DNA from: Pseudomonadota bacterium
GTDB taxonomy: Bacteria; Desulfobacterota; Syntrophia; Syntrophales; JADFWA01
Assembly (NCBI GenBank): GCA_015222855.1
Contig: JADFWA010000045.1
Span: 1-6,633, forward strand
Length of the DNA: 6,633 nt
Reading direction: 5' to 3'
The notes under the pieces were generated by a model. It ran no database searches. It saw only the letters and a list, made by a program, of their open reading frames with translations, and was not told where the DNA came from. Shown here piece by piece: positions 1-6,633 of this stretch; within the stretch, counting starts at the first letter, position 1, and every line of letters begins with the position of its first letter. The position numbers and the translations under genes were made by a program.

Positions 1-23
1 CTCCCTAACTCGGACAAGCCAGA

Positions 24-93
24 AATCGCAATTCGTAAATCGTTATTCGTAAATCGGTCCCCGATTTTCGGTTTTCGATATTCGAATTACGAA
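24..93. repeat. TCG-centred 7-bp periodic array, also an imperfect hairpin
   Basis: CG dinucleotides occur at 27, 34, 41, 48, 55, 62, 69, 76, 83 and 90, ten in a row at exactly 7-base steps, with no other CG in between. Units read ATTCGTA, AATCGTT, AATCGGT, TTTCGAT and similar. ATTCGTAAATCG is repeated exactly at 31-42 and 45-56. AATTCGTAA (30-38) pairs with TTACGAATT (87-95), and AAATCGG (51-57) with CCGATTT (61-67), so the array can fold back on itself. It lies downstream of argF. Confidence 0.75.
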
Positions 94-107
94 TTATTTT
101 CTGCTTT

Positions 108-138
108 GTTGGGTTTCATTTCATTCAACCCAACCTAC
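108..138 (-). repeat. GTAG-headed hairpin downstream of argF (REP-like)
   Basis: On the minus strand GTAG (138-135) is followed at once by a perfect 8-bp stem, GTTGGGTT (134-127) and AACCCAAC (115-108), with an 11-base loop. It begins 41 bases after the argF stop. No T-run follows, so it is a poor intrinsic terminator, though it could protect the 3' end of the mRNA. GTAG next to a hairpin is the known layout of REP elements recognised by RAYT transposases. Similar GTAGGTTGGGTT hairpins are recalled from other genomes, but this was not searched. Confidence 0.65.
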
Positions 139-143
139 AAACT

Positions 144-178
144 AAACTCGAAACTCTGAACTCTGAACCCTGAACTGT
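144..178. repeat. Five tandem heptamers (GAACTCT-like) abutting the argF stop
   Basis: AAACTCG, AAACTCT, GAACTCT, GAACCCT and GAACTGT follow one another without gaps. The last unit touches the argF stop codon (TAA on the minus strand, 181-179). On the coding strand the unit reads AGAGTTC or AGGGTTC. Confidence 0.8.
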
Positions 179-1087
179 TTACGAAGCCATCAGCATTTCC
201 ATAATCGCCTTCTGAACATGAAGACGATTTTCCGCCTGCTCCACCACCACCGAGCGGGGACTGTCTATCACCTCGTCGGTTATCTCCTCTCCACGGTGGG
301 CGGGAAGACAATGCATTACAATAACATCATCTTTGGCATAACTGACCAATGCATCATTTACCTGATAATCCTTAAATGCTTCTACCCTTTGCTCATGTTC
401 ATCTTCCTGTCCCATACTTGCCCACACATCCGTATAAACCACATCGGCATCCTTCGCGGCCTCAGATGGATTGCGATACAGGGCTACATTGCCTTCCTTC
501 ATTCCCCTCTCAAGAATAGTCTCATCGGGGTCATATCCGGCGGGACAGGCAAGTGTAAGCTGAAAGGGCAATTTTGCGGCGGCATTTATCCAGGAGTTTG
601 CCACATTGTTTCCGTCACCTATGTAAGCAATCTTCGGGCCTTCATAACTTTCCCTCTTCTCTATAATGGTAAAGAGATCACTCAGTATCTGGCATGGATG
701 CAGGAGGTCCGTCAAACCGTTTATAACCGGAACGGTCGCATGTCCGGCAAATTCATCAACCAACTCCTGTGAAAAAGTCCTGAGCAGAATGCCGTCCAGA
801 TATACAGACATTACCCTTGCGGTATCGGCAACGGTTTCACCCCTTCCCAGTTGTATGTCGCTTATGCTGAGAAATATAGCCATTCCCCCTAAGTGATACA
901 TGCCCACCTCAAAGGAGAGCCTCGTCCTCGTCGATGATTTCTCGAATATCATCCCGAGGGTCTTTCCTCTTAAAGGCGTATGGGGCTCCCCATACCTGAG
1001 CATCTTTTTCAGGCTCCTGGCCCTTTCAAATATCTCATCGAAAGCAGCCTTCTCAAGATCGTAAACACTTAAAAGGTCCTTTTTCAT
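179..1087 (-). CDS. argF: Ornithine carbamoyltransferase
   Basis: Cytosolic enzyme that joins carbamoyl phosphate to L-ornithine to make citrulline, the sixth step of arginine biosynthesis. The 302-aa product has the usual family length. The N-terminal carbamoyl-phosphate domain shows STRTR at residues 52-56 and HPCQ at 130-133. The C-terminal ornithine domain shows DVWASMGQE (220-228, the SMG loop) and HCLPAHRG (259-266, with the catalytic Cys260). These motifs separate it from aspartate carbamoyltransferase; acetylornithine carbamoyltransferase is less likely given the standard SMG and HCLP motifs. The ATG lies one base after the argD TGA stop, and the sequence GGGAG in the last argD codons, six bases upstream, can serve as its ribosome binding site. 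Translational coupling with argD is therefore likely. It is the last gene visible in the operon. Its stop codon directly abuts a heptamer repeat array (144-178). Confidence 0.97.
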   Translation of the reverse strand: MKKDLLSVYDLEKAAFDEIFERARSLKKMLRYGEPHTPLRGKTLGMIFEKSSTRTRLSFEVGMYHLGGMAIFLSISDIQLGRGETVADTARVMSVYLDGILLRTFSQELVDEFAGHATVPVINGLTDLLHPCQILSDLFTIIEKRESYEGPKIAYIGDGNNVANSWINAAAKLPFQLTLACPAGYDPDETILERGMKEGNVALYRNPSEAAKDADVVYTDVWASMGQEDEHEQRVEAFKDYQVNDALVSYAKDDVIVMHCLPAHRGEEITDEVIDSPRSVVVEQAENRLHVQKAIMEMLMAS

Positions 1088-1088
1088 C

Positions 1089-2273
1089 TCAGTCTCCCAT
1101 CACCTCATCCAGCACACCAACTACCCTGTCAATATCCTCCTCTGTTATAATCAACGGGGGAACAAATCTCAGGATATTGCCGCACGTGCAATTTATCAAT
1201 ACCCCTCTGTTCATGCACTCTTTTACAATATCATCACCTTCAACGGAGAGTTCCATACCGATTAATAAACCTTTTCCCCTTACTTCCTTGATGATGGAAT
1301 GGTCTTTTCTCAGCTCATCCAGCCTCTCCAGAAAATAAGCGCCCAACTTCTCACAGTTTTCCAACACACCGTCATTAAGTAATGCATCCATTACCGCAAG
1401 TCCGGCGGCCATCGCAAGCGGATTTCCGCCAAAGGTTGAAGCATGGTTCCCCGGAACGAAGGCGGAGGCTATCTTATCGGTCGCCAGCATCGCCCCCACG
1501 GGAAATCCGTTCCCCATGGCCTTGGCCAACGTCATAATATCAGGTTCAACACCGTAATTTTCATAAGCGAACAGTGTCCCCGTTCGCCCCATACCTGTCT
1601 GAATCTCGTCCAGTATCAAAAGGAGCCCCATATCGTCACAGATTTTTCTGACTCCCTGCAGATAATGATCGTCGGGAATTCGTATACCCCCCTCTGCCTG
1701 AATCGGTTCTACCATAATCCCACAGGTTTTATCCGTTATGGCCGATTCCAGAGCGGGAAGATCGTTGAAAGGAACATATTTGAACCCTTCCGGAAGCGGC
1801 GCGAAACCTTTCTGAAATTTTTCCTGTCCTGTCGCCGTAACAGTTGCGAGCGTTCGACCATGAAAGGATTCCTCCATGGTAATTATCTCATATTTCCGAT
1901 CCATATTTTCATGGGCATATTTCCGGGCAAGTTTGATCGCTGCCTCATTGGCCTCCGCACCACTGTTGCAGAAGAAAACCTTGTCGGCAAAGGAGTTTTC
2001 AACCAGAAGCCCGGCAAGACCGATCTGTGGTTTAATATAGTAGAGATTGGAAACATGGGTCAGTATCTCCGCCTGTTTCTTGATCGCCTCCACTACCGCG
2101 GGATGGGAATGACCAAGGCTGCAGACGGCAATACCGGCAACAAAATCGAGATACTCCTTCCCGTCACTGTCCCAGACCTTCGCCCCGGAACCCTTCACCA
2201 GGACTATTGGAAAACGCCTGTAGGTATCCATTATATTATTGTCCGAAAGCGCTATCAGTTCTTCTGTTGTCAT
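1089..2273 (-). CDS. argD: Acetylornithine aminotransferase (PLP-dependent, class III)
   Basis: Transfers an amino group from glutamate to N-acetylglutamate 5-semialdehyde, giving N-acetylornithine. In many bacteria it also acts on succinyl-diaminopimelate precursors in lysine synthesis; nothing here tests that. With the start chosen the product is 394 aa. Visible are NSGAEANE (103-110, PLP phosphate binding), FHGRT (137-141), DEIQTGMGRTG (222-232, Asp222 pairing with the pyridine nitrogen), the PLP lysine K251 in TLAKAMGNGFP, TFGGNPLA (280-287) and LRFVPPL near the C terminus. An in-frame GTG at 2306 would add 11 residues. The ATG at 2273 is preferred because AGGAG lies eight bases upstream and the protein then begins like known ArgD proteins (MTT..., then a Tyr-Arg-x-Pro stretch before VKG). 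It starts 77 bases after the argB stop and ends one base before argF. GABA or ornithine aminotransferase is less likely given the neighbours. Confidence 0.96.
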   Translation of the reverse strand: MTTEELIALSDNNIMDTYRRFPIVLVKGSGAKVWDSDGKEYLDFVAGIAVCSLGHSHPAVVEAIKKQAEILTHVSNLYYIKPQIGLAGLLVENSFADKVFFCNSGAEANEAAIKLARKYAHENMDRKYEIITMEESFHGRTLATVTATGQEKFQKGFAPLPEGFKYVPFNDLPALESAITDKTCGIMVEPIQAEGGIRIPDDHYLQGVRKICDDMGLLLILDEIQTGMGRTGTLFAYENYGVEPDIMTLAKAMGNGFPVGAMLATDKIASAFVPGNHASTFGGNPLAMAAGLAVMDALLNDGVLENCEKLGAYFLERLDELRKDHSIIKEVRGKGLLIGMELSVEGDDIVKECMNRGVLINCTCGNILRFVPPLIITEEDIDRVVGVLDEVMGD

Positions 2274-2281
2274 CCTGTCAT

Positions 2282-2286
2282 CTCCT
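2282..2286 (-). promoter_or_regulatory. Ribosome binding site that sets the argD start
   Basis: On the minus strand AGGAG stands eight bases before the ATG at 2273. The competing GTG at 2306 has only a loose purine run (GGAAGGGCAGGG) upstream, too close to the codon for a clear match. The site therefore favours the shorter ArgD. Confidence 0.6.
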
Positions 2287-2350
2287 ATTATGTAAAAATC
2301 ACCCACACCCTGCCCTTCCCATCAAGGAAGAGGATTTGCGTGGAACCACA

Positions 2351-3244
<894 letters not shown>

Positions 3245-3264
3245 TCACCTTTCGCCTTTAAAAC

Positions 3265-3327
3265 TGTAGCACAGGGCTTTAGCCCTACCATTTACATAGC
3301 AGCCCTAAAGGAAAGGGCTGCGCTACA
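3265..3327. repeat. Compound inverted repeat with two inner hairpins (REP/MITE-like)
   Basis: Outer arms TGTAGCACAG (3265-3274) and CTGCGCTACA (3318-3327) pair at nine of ten positions. Inside are two hairpins: AGGGCT/AGCCCT (3273-3278 and 3281-3286) and a perfect 8-bp stem GCAGCCCT/AGGGCTGC (3299-3306 and 3314-3321) with a 7-base loop. The inner stems share bases with the outer arms, so a three-way junction is only one of the possible folds. Both ends carry GTAG just outside a hairpin on their own strand. There is no T-run after the stems, so it is not a standard terminator. It lies just upstream of argB, between the hslU stop and the argB start. Confidence 0.75.
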
Positions 3328-3330
3328 TTA

Positions 3331-3387
3331 AACTTTGAACTGTACGGGCGTATTGCGATACGCCCCTACTTTGAACTCGGAACTATT
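3331..3387. repeat. Degenerate 7-bp repeats (AACTTTG-like) flanking a palindrome
   Basis: AACT recurs at 3331 and 3338 before the palindrome, and TACT/AACT/AACT at 3367, 3374 and 3381 after it, each step exactly 7 bases. On the minus strand the unit reads AGTTCAA or AGTTCCG. The array runs into the stop codon of hslU. The palindrome at 3342-3369 sits inside it. Confidence 0.65.
3342..3369. repeat. 28-bp palindromic repeat, copy 1
   Basis: The left half GTACGGGCGTATTG mirrors the right half with two mismatches, so it folds into a near-perfect hairpin. It differs from the copy at 4810-4837 at only two positions (4 and 17 of 28). It lies 16 bases downstream of the hslU stop, with no T-run on either side. 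Confidence 0.85.
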
Positions 3388-4768
3388 AAAGTATATACCT
3401 GCTCAAGTCCTCATCTTCCACTATATCCTCCAACTTCTTATTAACGTAATCCGCATCGATTACCACTTTCTTTTCGCTCATATCGGGAGCGTCAAAGGAA
3501 ATTTCATCAAGAAGTGTCTCCATAATGGTATACAGCCTCCTTGCCCCGATATTTTCCGCCCTCTCATTCACCACAGCGGCCACCTCGGCGATCTCAGCAA
3601 TAGCTTCTTCCTTAAAAATAATCTCTATGCCTTCGGTCGCCATCATCTCCACATATTGTTTTATAAGGGCGTTATGGGGTTCCGTAAGTATCCTTATAAA
3701 TTCCTCCTTCCCGAGGGAATCCAGCTCCACCCTTATAGGAAATCTGCCCTGAAGCTCGGGAACAAGATCAGACGGTTTAGACGCGCTGAATGCCCCGGCG
3801 GCAATAAAGAGGATGTGATCGGTTTTCACCATACCATGCCTGGTGTTTACAACAGACCCCTCCACAATCGGAAGTAGATCTCTCTGAACGCCTTCTCTCG
3901 AAACATCGGGGCCATGCCCGGAGTCACTTCCAACTATCTTATCTATCTCATCCAGAAATATGATACCGGACTGCTCCACCATTTCTATAGCTGTTTTGGT
4001 AACCTTGTCCATGTCTACCAGTCTTTGAGCTTCCTCCTGAACCAGGATATCCATCGCCTCAGGTACCTTAACACTCCTTTTCTTCTTTTGCTGGGGGAAG
4101 ATATTTCCGAACATCTCCTTGATATTCAACCCCATATCCTCGACTCCGGAAGAAGAGAATACCTCAATAATCGGACCGGTCACGCCTTCAGACACCTCCA
4201 GATCCACAGAACGATCATCCAGCTTGCCATTTCGAAGAAGGCGGCGCAGTTTCTCACGGGTGGCATCCTGCTGTACGATCTGCCTCTCGTCGACATCCTC
4301 TGAACTCTCATCGGAAAGGACTTCTTCGACATCTTTTTCCACAGGTCTCGGCGGAAGAAGAATATCCAGCATTCTCTCCTCGGCGATCTCCGCCGCTTTG
4401 GCCTTGACGTTCTCCTGTTCCTCCAGTTTCGCCATGTTTACAGCCAGATCCACAAGGTCGCGAATCATCGACTCAACATCCCTTCCTACATAACCCACCT
4501 CCGTAAATTTCGAGGCTTCAATCTTTAAAAACGGGGATTTGTCAAGCTTTGCCAGCCTGCGGGCTATCTCGGTTTTTCCAACCCCTGTTGGTCCAATCAT
4601 AATGATGTTTTTAGGAGATATCTCTTCCGCCAGCTCTGGAGAAACATTCTGACGCCTCCATCTGCTTCGGAGCGCTATGGCAACAGCCCTCTTGGCATCA
4701 CTCTGGCCGATAATATATTTATCCAGCTCAGAAACTGTTTCTCTCGGTGTTAAATTTCTCGATGACAT
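3386..4768 (-). CDS. hslU: HslU (ClpY), ATPase and unfoldase subunit of the HslVU protease
   Basis: AAA+ ring ATPase that unfolds substrate proteins and feeds them to HslV in the cytosol. The 460-aa product is slightly longer than the E. coli protein. It shows Walker A GPTGVGKT (59-66), the pore loop GYVG (92-95) that grips substrate, an acidic and variable I-domain at about 110-240, Walker B FLDEID (271-276), a sensor 1 region FIAAGAF (321-327), the arginine-finger segment GRFPIR (341-346) and sensor 2 GARRL (408-412). The C-terminal tail DLSRYIL matches the peptide that inserts into HslV to activate it. The I-domain and YIL tail distinguish it from ClpX. The ATG has GAGGG six bases upstream. 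It follows hslV after 138 bp that contain a perfect palindrome, which could separate or tune expression of the two subunits. No truncation or missing residue is seen. Confidence 0.98.
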   Translation of the reverse strand: MSSRNLTPRETVSELDKYIIGQSDAKRAVAIALRSRWRRQNVSPELAEEISPKNIIMIGPTGVGKTEIARRLAKLDKSPFLKIEASKFTEVGYVGRDVESMIRDLVDLAVNMAKLEEQENVKAKAAEIAEERMLDILLPPRPVEKDVEEVLSDESSEDVDERQIVQQDATREKLRRLLRNGKLDDRSVDLEVSEGVTGPIIEVFSSSGVEDMGLNIKEMFGNIFPQQKKKRSVKVPEAMDILVQEEAQRLVDMDKVTKTAIEMVEQSGIIFLDEIDKIVGSDSGHGPDVSREGVQRDLLPIVEGSVVNTRHGMVKTDHILFIAAGAFSASKPSDLVPELQGRFPIRVELDSLGKEEFIRILTEPHNALIKQYVEMMATEGIEIIFKEEAIAEIAEVAAVVNERAENIGARRLYTIMETLLDEISFDAPDMSEKKVVIDADYVNKKLEDIVEDEDLSRYIL

Positions 4769-4790
4769 ATATTTCCCTCACTATCGTTCG

Positions 4791-4855
4791 AGTTTAAAGT
4801 TTAGAGTTCGTAGGGGCGTATTGCAATACGCCCCTACAAAAAAGTTTAGAGTTCG
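4791..4855. repeat. 7-bp repeats (AGTTTAG-like) on both sides of a palindrome
   Basis: AGTT recurs at 4791, 4798 and 4805, then at 4843 and 4850, each step 7 bases within a block. A 15-base direct repeat, AAAGTTTAGAGTTCG, is perfect at 4796-4810 and 4841-4855 and brackets the palindrome. It reads opposite in orientation to the related heptamers at 3331-3387 and 144-178. This is the whole content of the hslV-hslU gap apart from an AT-rich stretch at 4857-4890 with no evident feature. Confidence 0.7.
4810..4837. repeat. 28-bp perfect palindrome, copy 2
   Basis: Each half reads GTAGGGGCGTATTG on its own strand, with no mismatch. In the hslV-hslU transcript it would form a long hairpin. On the minus strand the T-run lies before the hairpin, not after it, so it does not look like a terminator of the operon. 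It resembles REP-type palindromes beginning with GTAG. Confidence 0.9.
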
Positions 4856-4896
4856 AGGTAAATAATAACAGCATGATAACAGATTGTTATTCCCTG

Positions 4897-4919
4897 CCCT
4901 TAGCCCTTAGCCGTTAGCC
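4897..4919. repeat. 7-bp tandem repeat overlapping the end of hslV
   Basis: CCCTTAG at 4897-4903 and 4904-4910 is followed by CCGTTAG at 4911-4917 and CC. On the minus strand the unit is GCTAAGG/GCTAACG. The hslV stop codon (4909-4907) and its last codons lie inside the array. Confidence 0.8.
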
Positions 4920-5464
4920 TTTTCCTCCAATACATCCATTTCTTCAATCGTTATCCTGTCATTCGTATAGACGCATATATCCGACGCGATATTCATCGCC
5001 TCCGTGGCTATCTCGGTTGCATCCAGATCCGAATGTTTCACGAGCGCGCGGGCCGCCGCCAGGGCGTAAGGTCCGCCCGAACCTATAGCCATAACATCAT
5101 CATCGGATTCAATGACATCGCCATTGCCTGATATAATCAGAAAATGTTTTTCGCTCACCGCTATCATCAGGGCCTCCAGATGTCTTAGAATCCTGTCCGT
5201 CCTCCACTCCTTGGTCAGTTCAACCGCCGATCGCAAGAGATTCCCATTGTACTGTTCCAGCTTTTGATCAAACTTGTCAAAGAGAGTGAAGGCATCGGCA
5301 GTGGCCCCGGCGAATCCAACAACGACCTTATCGTCATACAACCTGCGAACCTTCCTGGCGCTATGTTTCATTATGGTAGTATCCATCGTAACCTGCCCGT
5401 CTCCGGCAACAGTCACTTTTCCCTTATGTCTCACGGCTACAATCGTTGTTCCTCTTATATTCAT
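4907..5464 (-). CDS. hslV: HslV (ClpQ), peptidase subunit of the HslVU protease
   Basis: Threonine peptidase related to the proteasome beta subunit; it forms a two-ring dodecamer that degrades proteins delivered by HslU. The 185-aa product shows GTTIVAVR at the N terminus, GDGQVT (21-26), ARKVRRL (36-42), [10 protein letters not shown] (50-59) and [15 protein letters not shown] (127-141). Matched to E. coli numbering, Thr6, Lys38 and Ser129 correspond to Thr1, Lys33 and Ser124, a constant offset of five. The catalytic Thr is therefore preceded by MNIRG and needs processing beyond Met removal; no in-frame ATG lies next to it. The ATG follows the xerC TAA directly (TAAATG), so translation is probably coupled. 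The last residues, ANG, come from a heptamer repeat array that runs over the stop codon. Identity is firm; the mature N terminus is inference. Confidence 0.98.
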   Translation of the reverse strand: MNIRGTTIVAVRHKGKVTVAGDGQVTMDTTIMKHSARKVRRLYDDKVVVGFAGATADAFTLFDKFDQKLEQYNGNLLRSAVELTKEWRTDRILRHLEALMIAVSEKHFLIISGNGDVIESDDDVMAIGSGGPYALAAARALVKHSDLDATEIATEAMNIASDICVYTNDRITIEEMDVLEEKANG

Positions 5465-6373
5465 TTATCCTCCTCTTGCCTTCGGGTGAGCATTGTCATA
5501 CACTTCCATCAGCCTGTTTACACTCACTGACGTATATTTTTGTGTCGTGGAAAGACTTTCATGACCGAGAAGCTCCTGAATAACCCTCAGATCCGCCCCC
5601 GCGTCCATCAGATGGGTTGCAAATGTATGCCTTAACGCGTGGGGACCGATCTTCCTGTTAATCCCGCTCATACCAACATACTTGTCCACGATTCTTCCCA
5701 CACTTCTCGGCGTCAGTCTTGTGCCGATCCTGCTGATAAAAAGCGGTTTCTCAGTATAATTCCCGACTTCTTTCTTTGCCAGTTCACCCCTTCTTTCAAG
5801 ATAGTCTTTAACAGCAACCAGCGCGGGGTCACCCACAGGAACTATCCTCTCCTTCCTGCCTTTCCCCCTGACCTTCATCAAATACCGCATAAAATCGATG
5901 TCATCCATGTTCAAGCCGGTAAGCTCGCTGACACGAATACCCGACGAATACAGCAGCTCTATCACCGCCCTGTCTCGGAGTCCGAGTGCATCCGGTTTAA
6001 ACTTTACACCCAGGAGAGAAAACATCTCATCAACCGGAAGGAAGGCGGGCAGGTATTTATCGGCCTGAGGCGCTTGTACCATCTCAGCCGGGTTATTCTT
6101 GACCCTTCCCTCGCGAAGCAGATATTTAAAAAATGCCCGCAATGCCGCAATCTTTCTTGATATTGTAATCTTCTTAACCTTTCTCCGGTAGAGAGACCCG
6201 AGAAAGGCCCTTATGACCATGTGATCAATATCAATACCATCTTTCCCTGTCGACTTCAGAAACTCCCTAAACTGCCTTAAATCGGCCGAATAATTCCTCC
6301 TGGTGTGCGGAGAAAGATTCCTTACAAACTCCATGTGATTTTCAAAATCCCTTATTGCCTTCTCCATCCGCAT
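5465..6373 (-). CDS. xerC: Tyrosine recombinase, XerC type
   Basis: Site-specific recombinase that, with a XerD partner, resolves chromosome dimers at dif near the division septum. The 302-aa length fits XerC/XerD. An N-terminal core-binding (SAM-like) domain covers about residues 4-88, and the catalytic domain about 110-290. The full catalytic set is visible: Arg147 (GIRVSE), Lys171 (RGKGRKER), His245 and Arg248 (HALRHT), His271 (LLGHES) and the nucleophile Tyr280 (TTQKYTSV). ATG codons occur at 6373 and 6367; the first has GAAG seven bases upstream, the second GGTGG six bases upstream, so the start could be two codons shorter. Placement ahead of hslV-hslU is the conserved housekeeping position (codV in Bacillus), which argues against a phage or integron integrase. 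XerC and XerD cannot be separated by motif alone; the neighbours favour XerC. Confidence 0.95.
   Translation of the reverse strand: MRMEKAIRDFENHMEFVRNLSPHTRRNYSADLRQFREFLKSTGKDGIDIDHMVIRAFLGSLYRRKVKKITISRKIAALRAFFKYLLREGRVKNNPAEMVQAPQADKYLPAFLPVDEMFSLLGVKFKPDALGLRDRAVIELLYSSGIRVSELTGLNMDDIDFMRYLMKVRGKGRKERIVPVGDPALVAVKDYLERRGELAKKEVGNYTEKPLFISRIGTRLTPRSVGRIVDKYVGMSGINRKIGPHALRHTFATHLMDAGADLRVIQELLGHESLSTTQKYTSVSVNRLMEVYDNAHPKARGG
5469..5474 (-). promoter_or_regulatory. hslV ribosome binding site inside the xerC 3' end
   Basis: On the minus strand AGGAGG is formed by the last Arg-Gly-Gly codons of xerC, four bases before the hslV ATG. The xerC stop TAA occupies most of the spacer. This layout supports coupled translation of the two genes. 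Confidence 0.7.
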
Positions 6374-6395
6374 CCACCATCTTCAAAAAATAACA

Positions 6396-6428
6396 GCCAC
6401 GAAAGCACACAATATGTGTTTCCGTGGC
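6396..6428. repeat. Imperfect inverted repeat upstream of xerC
   Basis: GCCACG (6396-6401) pairs with CGTGGC (6423-6428), and the interior (CACACA facing TGTGTTT) continues the symmetry with small offsets. It lies 23 bases upstream of the xerC start. It could be a hairpin, an operator or another dispersed repeat; the sequence does not decide. Confidence 0.5.
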
Positions 6429-6437
6429 GAAAAACAA
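6409..6437 (-). promoter_or_regulatory. Possible sigma-70-like promoter for xerC
   Basis: On the minus strand TTGTTT (6437-6432) and TATTGT (6414-6409) are separated by exactly 17 bases, 35 bases before the xerC ATG. Matches to consensus are only three and four of six. The -10 element falls inside the inverted repeat at 6396-6428. It may be chance, and xerC may instead be transcribed from a gene beyond the window. Confidence 0.2.
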
Positions 6438-6483
6438 CCAGTCCGCGATATTTCCAATGAAGCAGAAAGAAACACGGACGTAA

Positions 6484-6516
6484 CTACTCAGGTTATCGGG
6501 TTCACGGTTCACGGTT
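6484..6516. repeat. CTACTCAGGTTATC unit followed by GGTTCAC heptamers
   Basis: CTACTCAGGTTATC at 6484-6497 recurs at 6552-6565 and, inverted, at 6615-6628. It is followed by GGTTCAC at 6499-6505 and 6506-6512 and a partial third unit, again with a 7-base period. The rest of 6374-6633 outside the listed repeats shows no recognisable gene or site. Confidence 0.75.
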
Positions 6517-6546
6517 GGCTACTTTGCGCTTTTCATAGGGCAATAT

Positions 6547-6633
6547 GTACCCTACTCAGGTTATCAAGTTCAAAGTTTACGGTTAGCAGTTCTCTAACCG
6601 TAAACTTTGAACTTGATAACCTGAGTAGGGTAC
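6547..6633. repeat. Perfect 40-bp inverted repeat ending at the window edge
   Basis: The arm at 6547-6586 is the exact reverse complement of 6594-6633, with a 7-base spacer (6587-6593). Within the left arm GTT recurs at 6568, 6575 and 6582, and again at 6589 in the spacer, so the arms are made of the same 7-bp units seen elsewhere. The right arm stops at the last base given, so the repeat may be longer than seen. Confidence 0.9.

Noticed and set aside
108..138. Rho-independent terminator after argF
   Set aside because: The 8-bp stem has an 11-base loop and is followed by AAGCAGAAA on the minus strand, with no T-run.
24..178. CRISPR-like array
   Set aside because: Units are 7 bases with no spacers of uniform length, and no cas gene is present.
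218..772. Long plus-strand open frame opposite argF
   Set aside because: It is antisense to a gene with a full set of ornithine carbamoyltransferase motifs. Its translation resembles no family I recognise.
2307..2350. Regulatory hairpin in the argB-argD gap
   Set aside because: Only a 5-bp CTTCC/GGAAG pairing is present, too weak to support a call.
4810..4837. Intrinsic terminator between hslV and hslU
   Set aside because: The stem is strong, but on the transcribed (minus) strand the T-run precedes it and no T-run follows.
5465..6373. Integrase of a mobile element
   Set aside because: Its size, motifs and position ahead of hslV-hslU fit housekeeping XerC. No adjacent tRNA, att duplication or cargo genes are seen.

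Overview
The window carries six complete genes, all transcribed leftwards (minus strand), in the order xerC, hslV, hslU, argB, argD, argF. They encode a tyrosine recombinase of the XerC chromosome-resolution type, both subunits of the HslVU (ClpYQ) ATP-dependent protease, and three consecutive enzymes of arginine biosynthesis: N-acetylglutamate kinase, acetylornithine aminotransferase and ornithine carbamoyltransferase. The flanks (1-178 and 6374-6633) are non-coding as far as can be seen. No tRNA, rRNA, CRISPR array, transposase gene or phage gene was found.

The gene order and protein style suggest a free-living Gram-negative bacterium of the Desulfobacterota / former Deltaproteobacteria, or a nearby phylum such as Nitrospirota. 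The reasons are the xerC-hslV-hslU block joined to argB-argD-argF and moderate GC content. This is inference from recalled gene order, not a database match. The xerC-hslV-hslU order also occurs in Firmicutes, where codY follows instead of arg genes. By analogy, argG/argH may lie beyond the left edge, and trmFO/topA beyond the right edge.

Right to left: 6374-6633 is an intergenic region full of repeats, ending in a perfect 40-bp inverted repeat. xerC (6373-5465) is followed with no gap by hslV (5464-4907), whose ribosome binding site lies in the last codons of xerC. A 138-bp gap with a perfect 28-bp palindrome precedes hslU (4768-3386). A 144-bp gap with a second copy of the palindrome and a three-way hairpin element precedes argB (3241-2351). 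A 44-bp gap precedes argD (best start 2273), and argF (1087-179) starts one base after the argD stop. Region 1-178 holds a hairpin and two 7-bp-periodic arrays.

The coding genes are ordinary and intact, with all key catalytic residues present. The unusual content is between the genes. Nearly every gap is built from degenerate 7-bp-period repeats of different sequence (TCG-centred, RGTTYRR-like, GCTAAGG-like, GGTTCAC), mixed with short palindromes whose hairpins begin with GTAG, as in REP elements mobilised by RAYT (TnpA_REP) transposases. One heptamer array runs through the hslV stop codon and encodes the protein's last residues. No new multi-gene system was found. The best candidate for something undescribed is this heptamer/palindrome repeat architecture.
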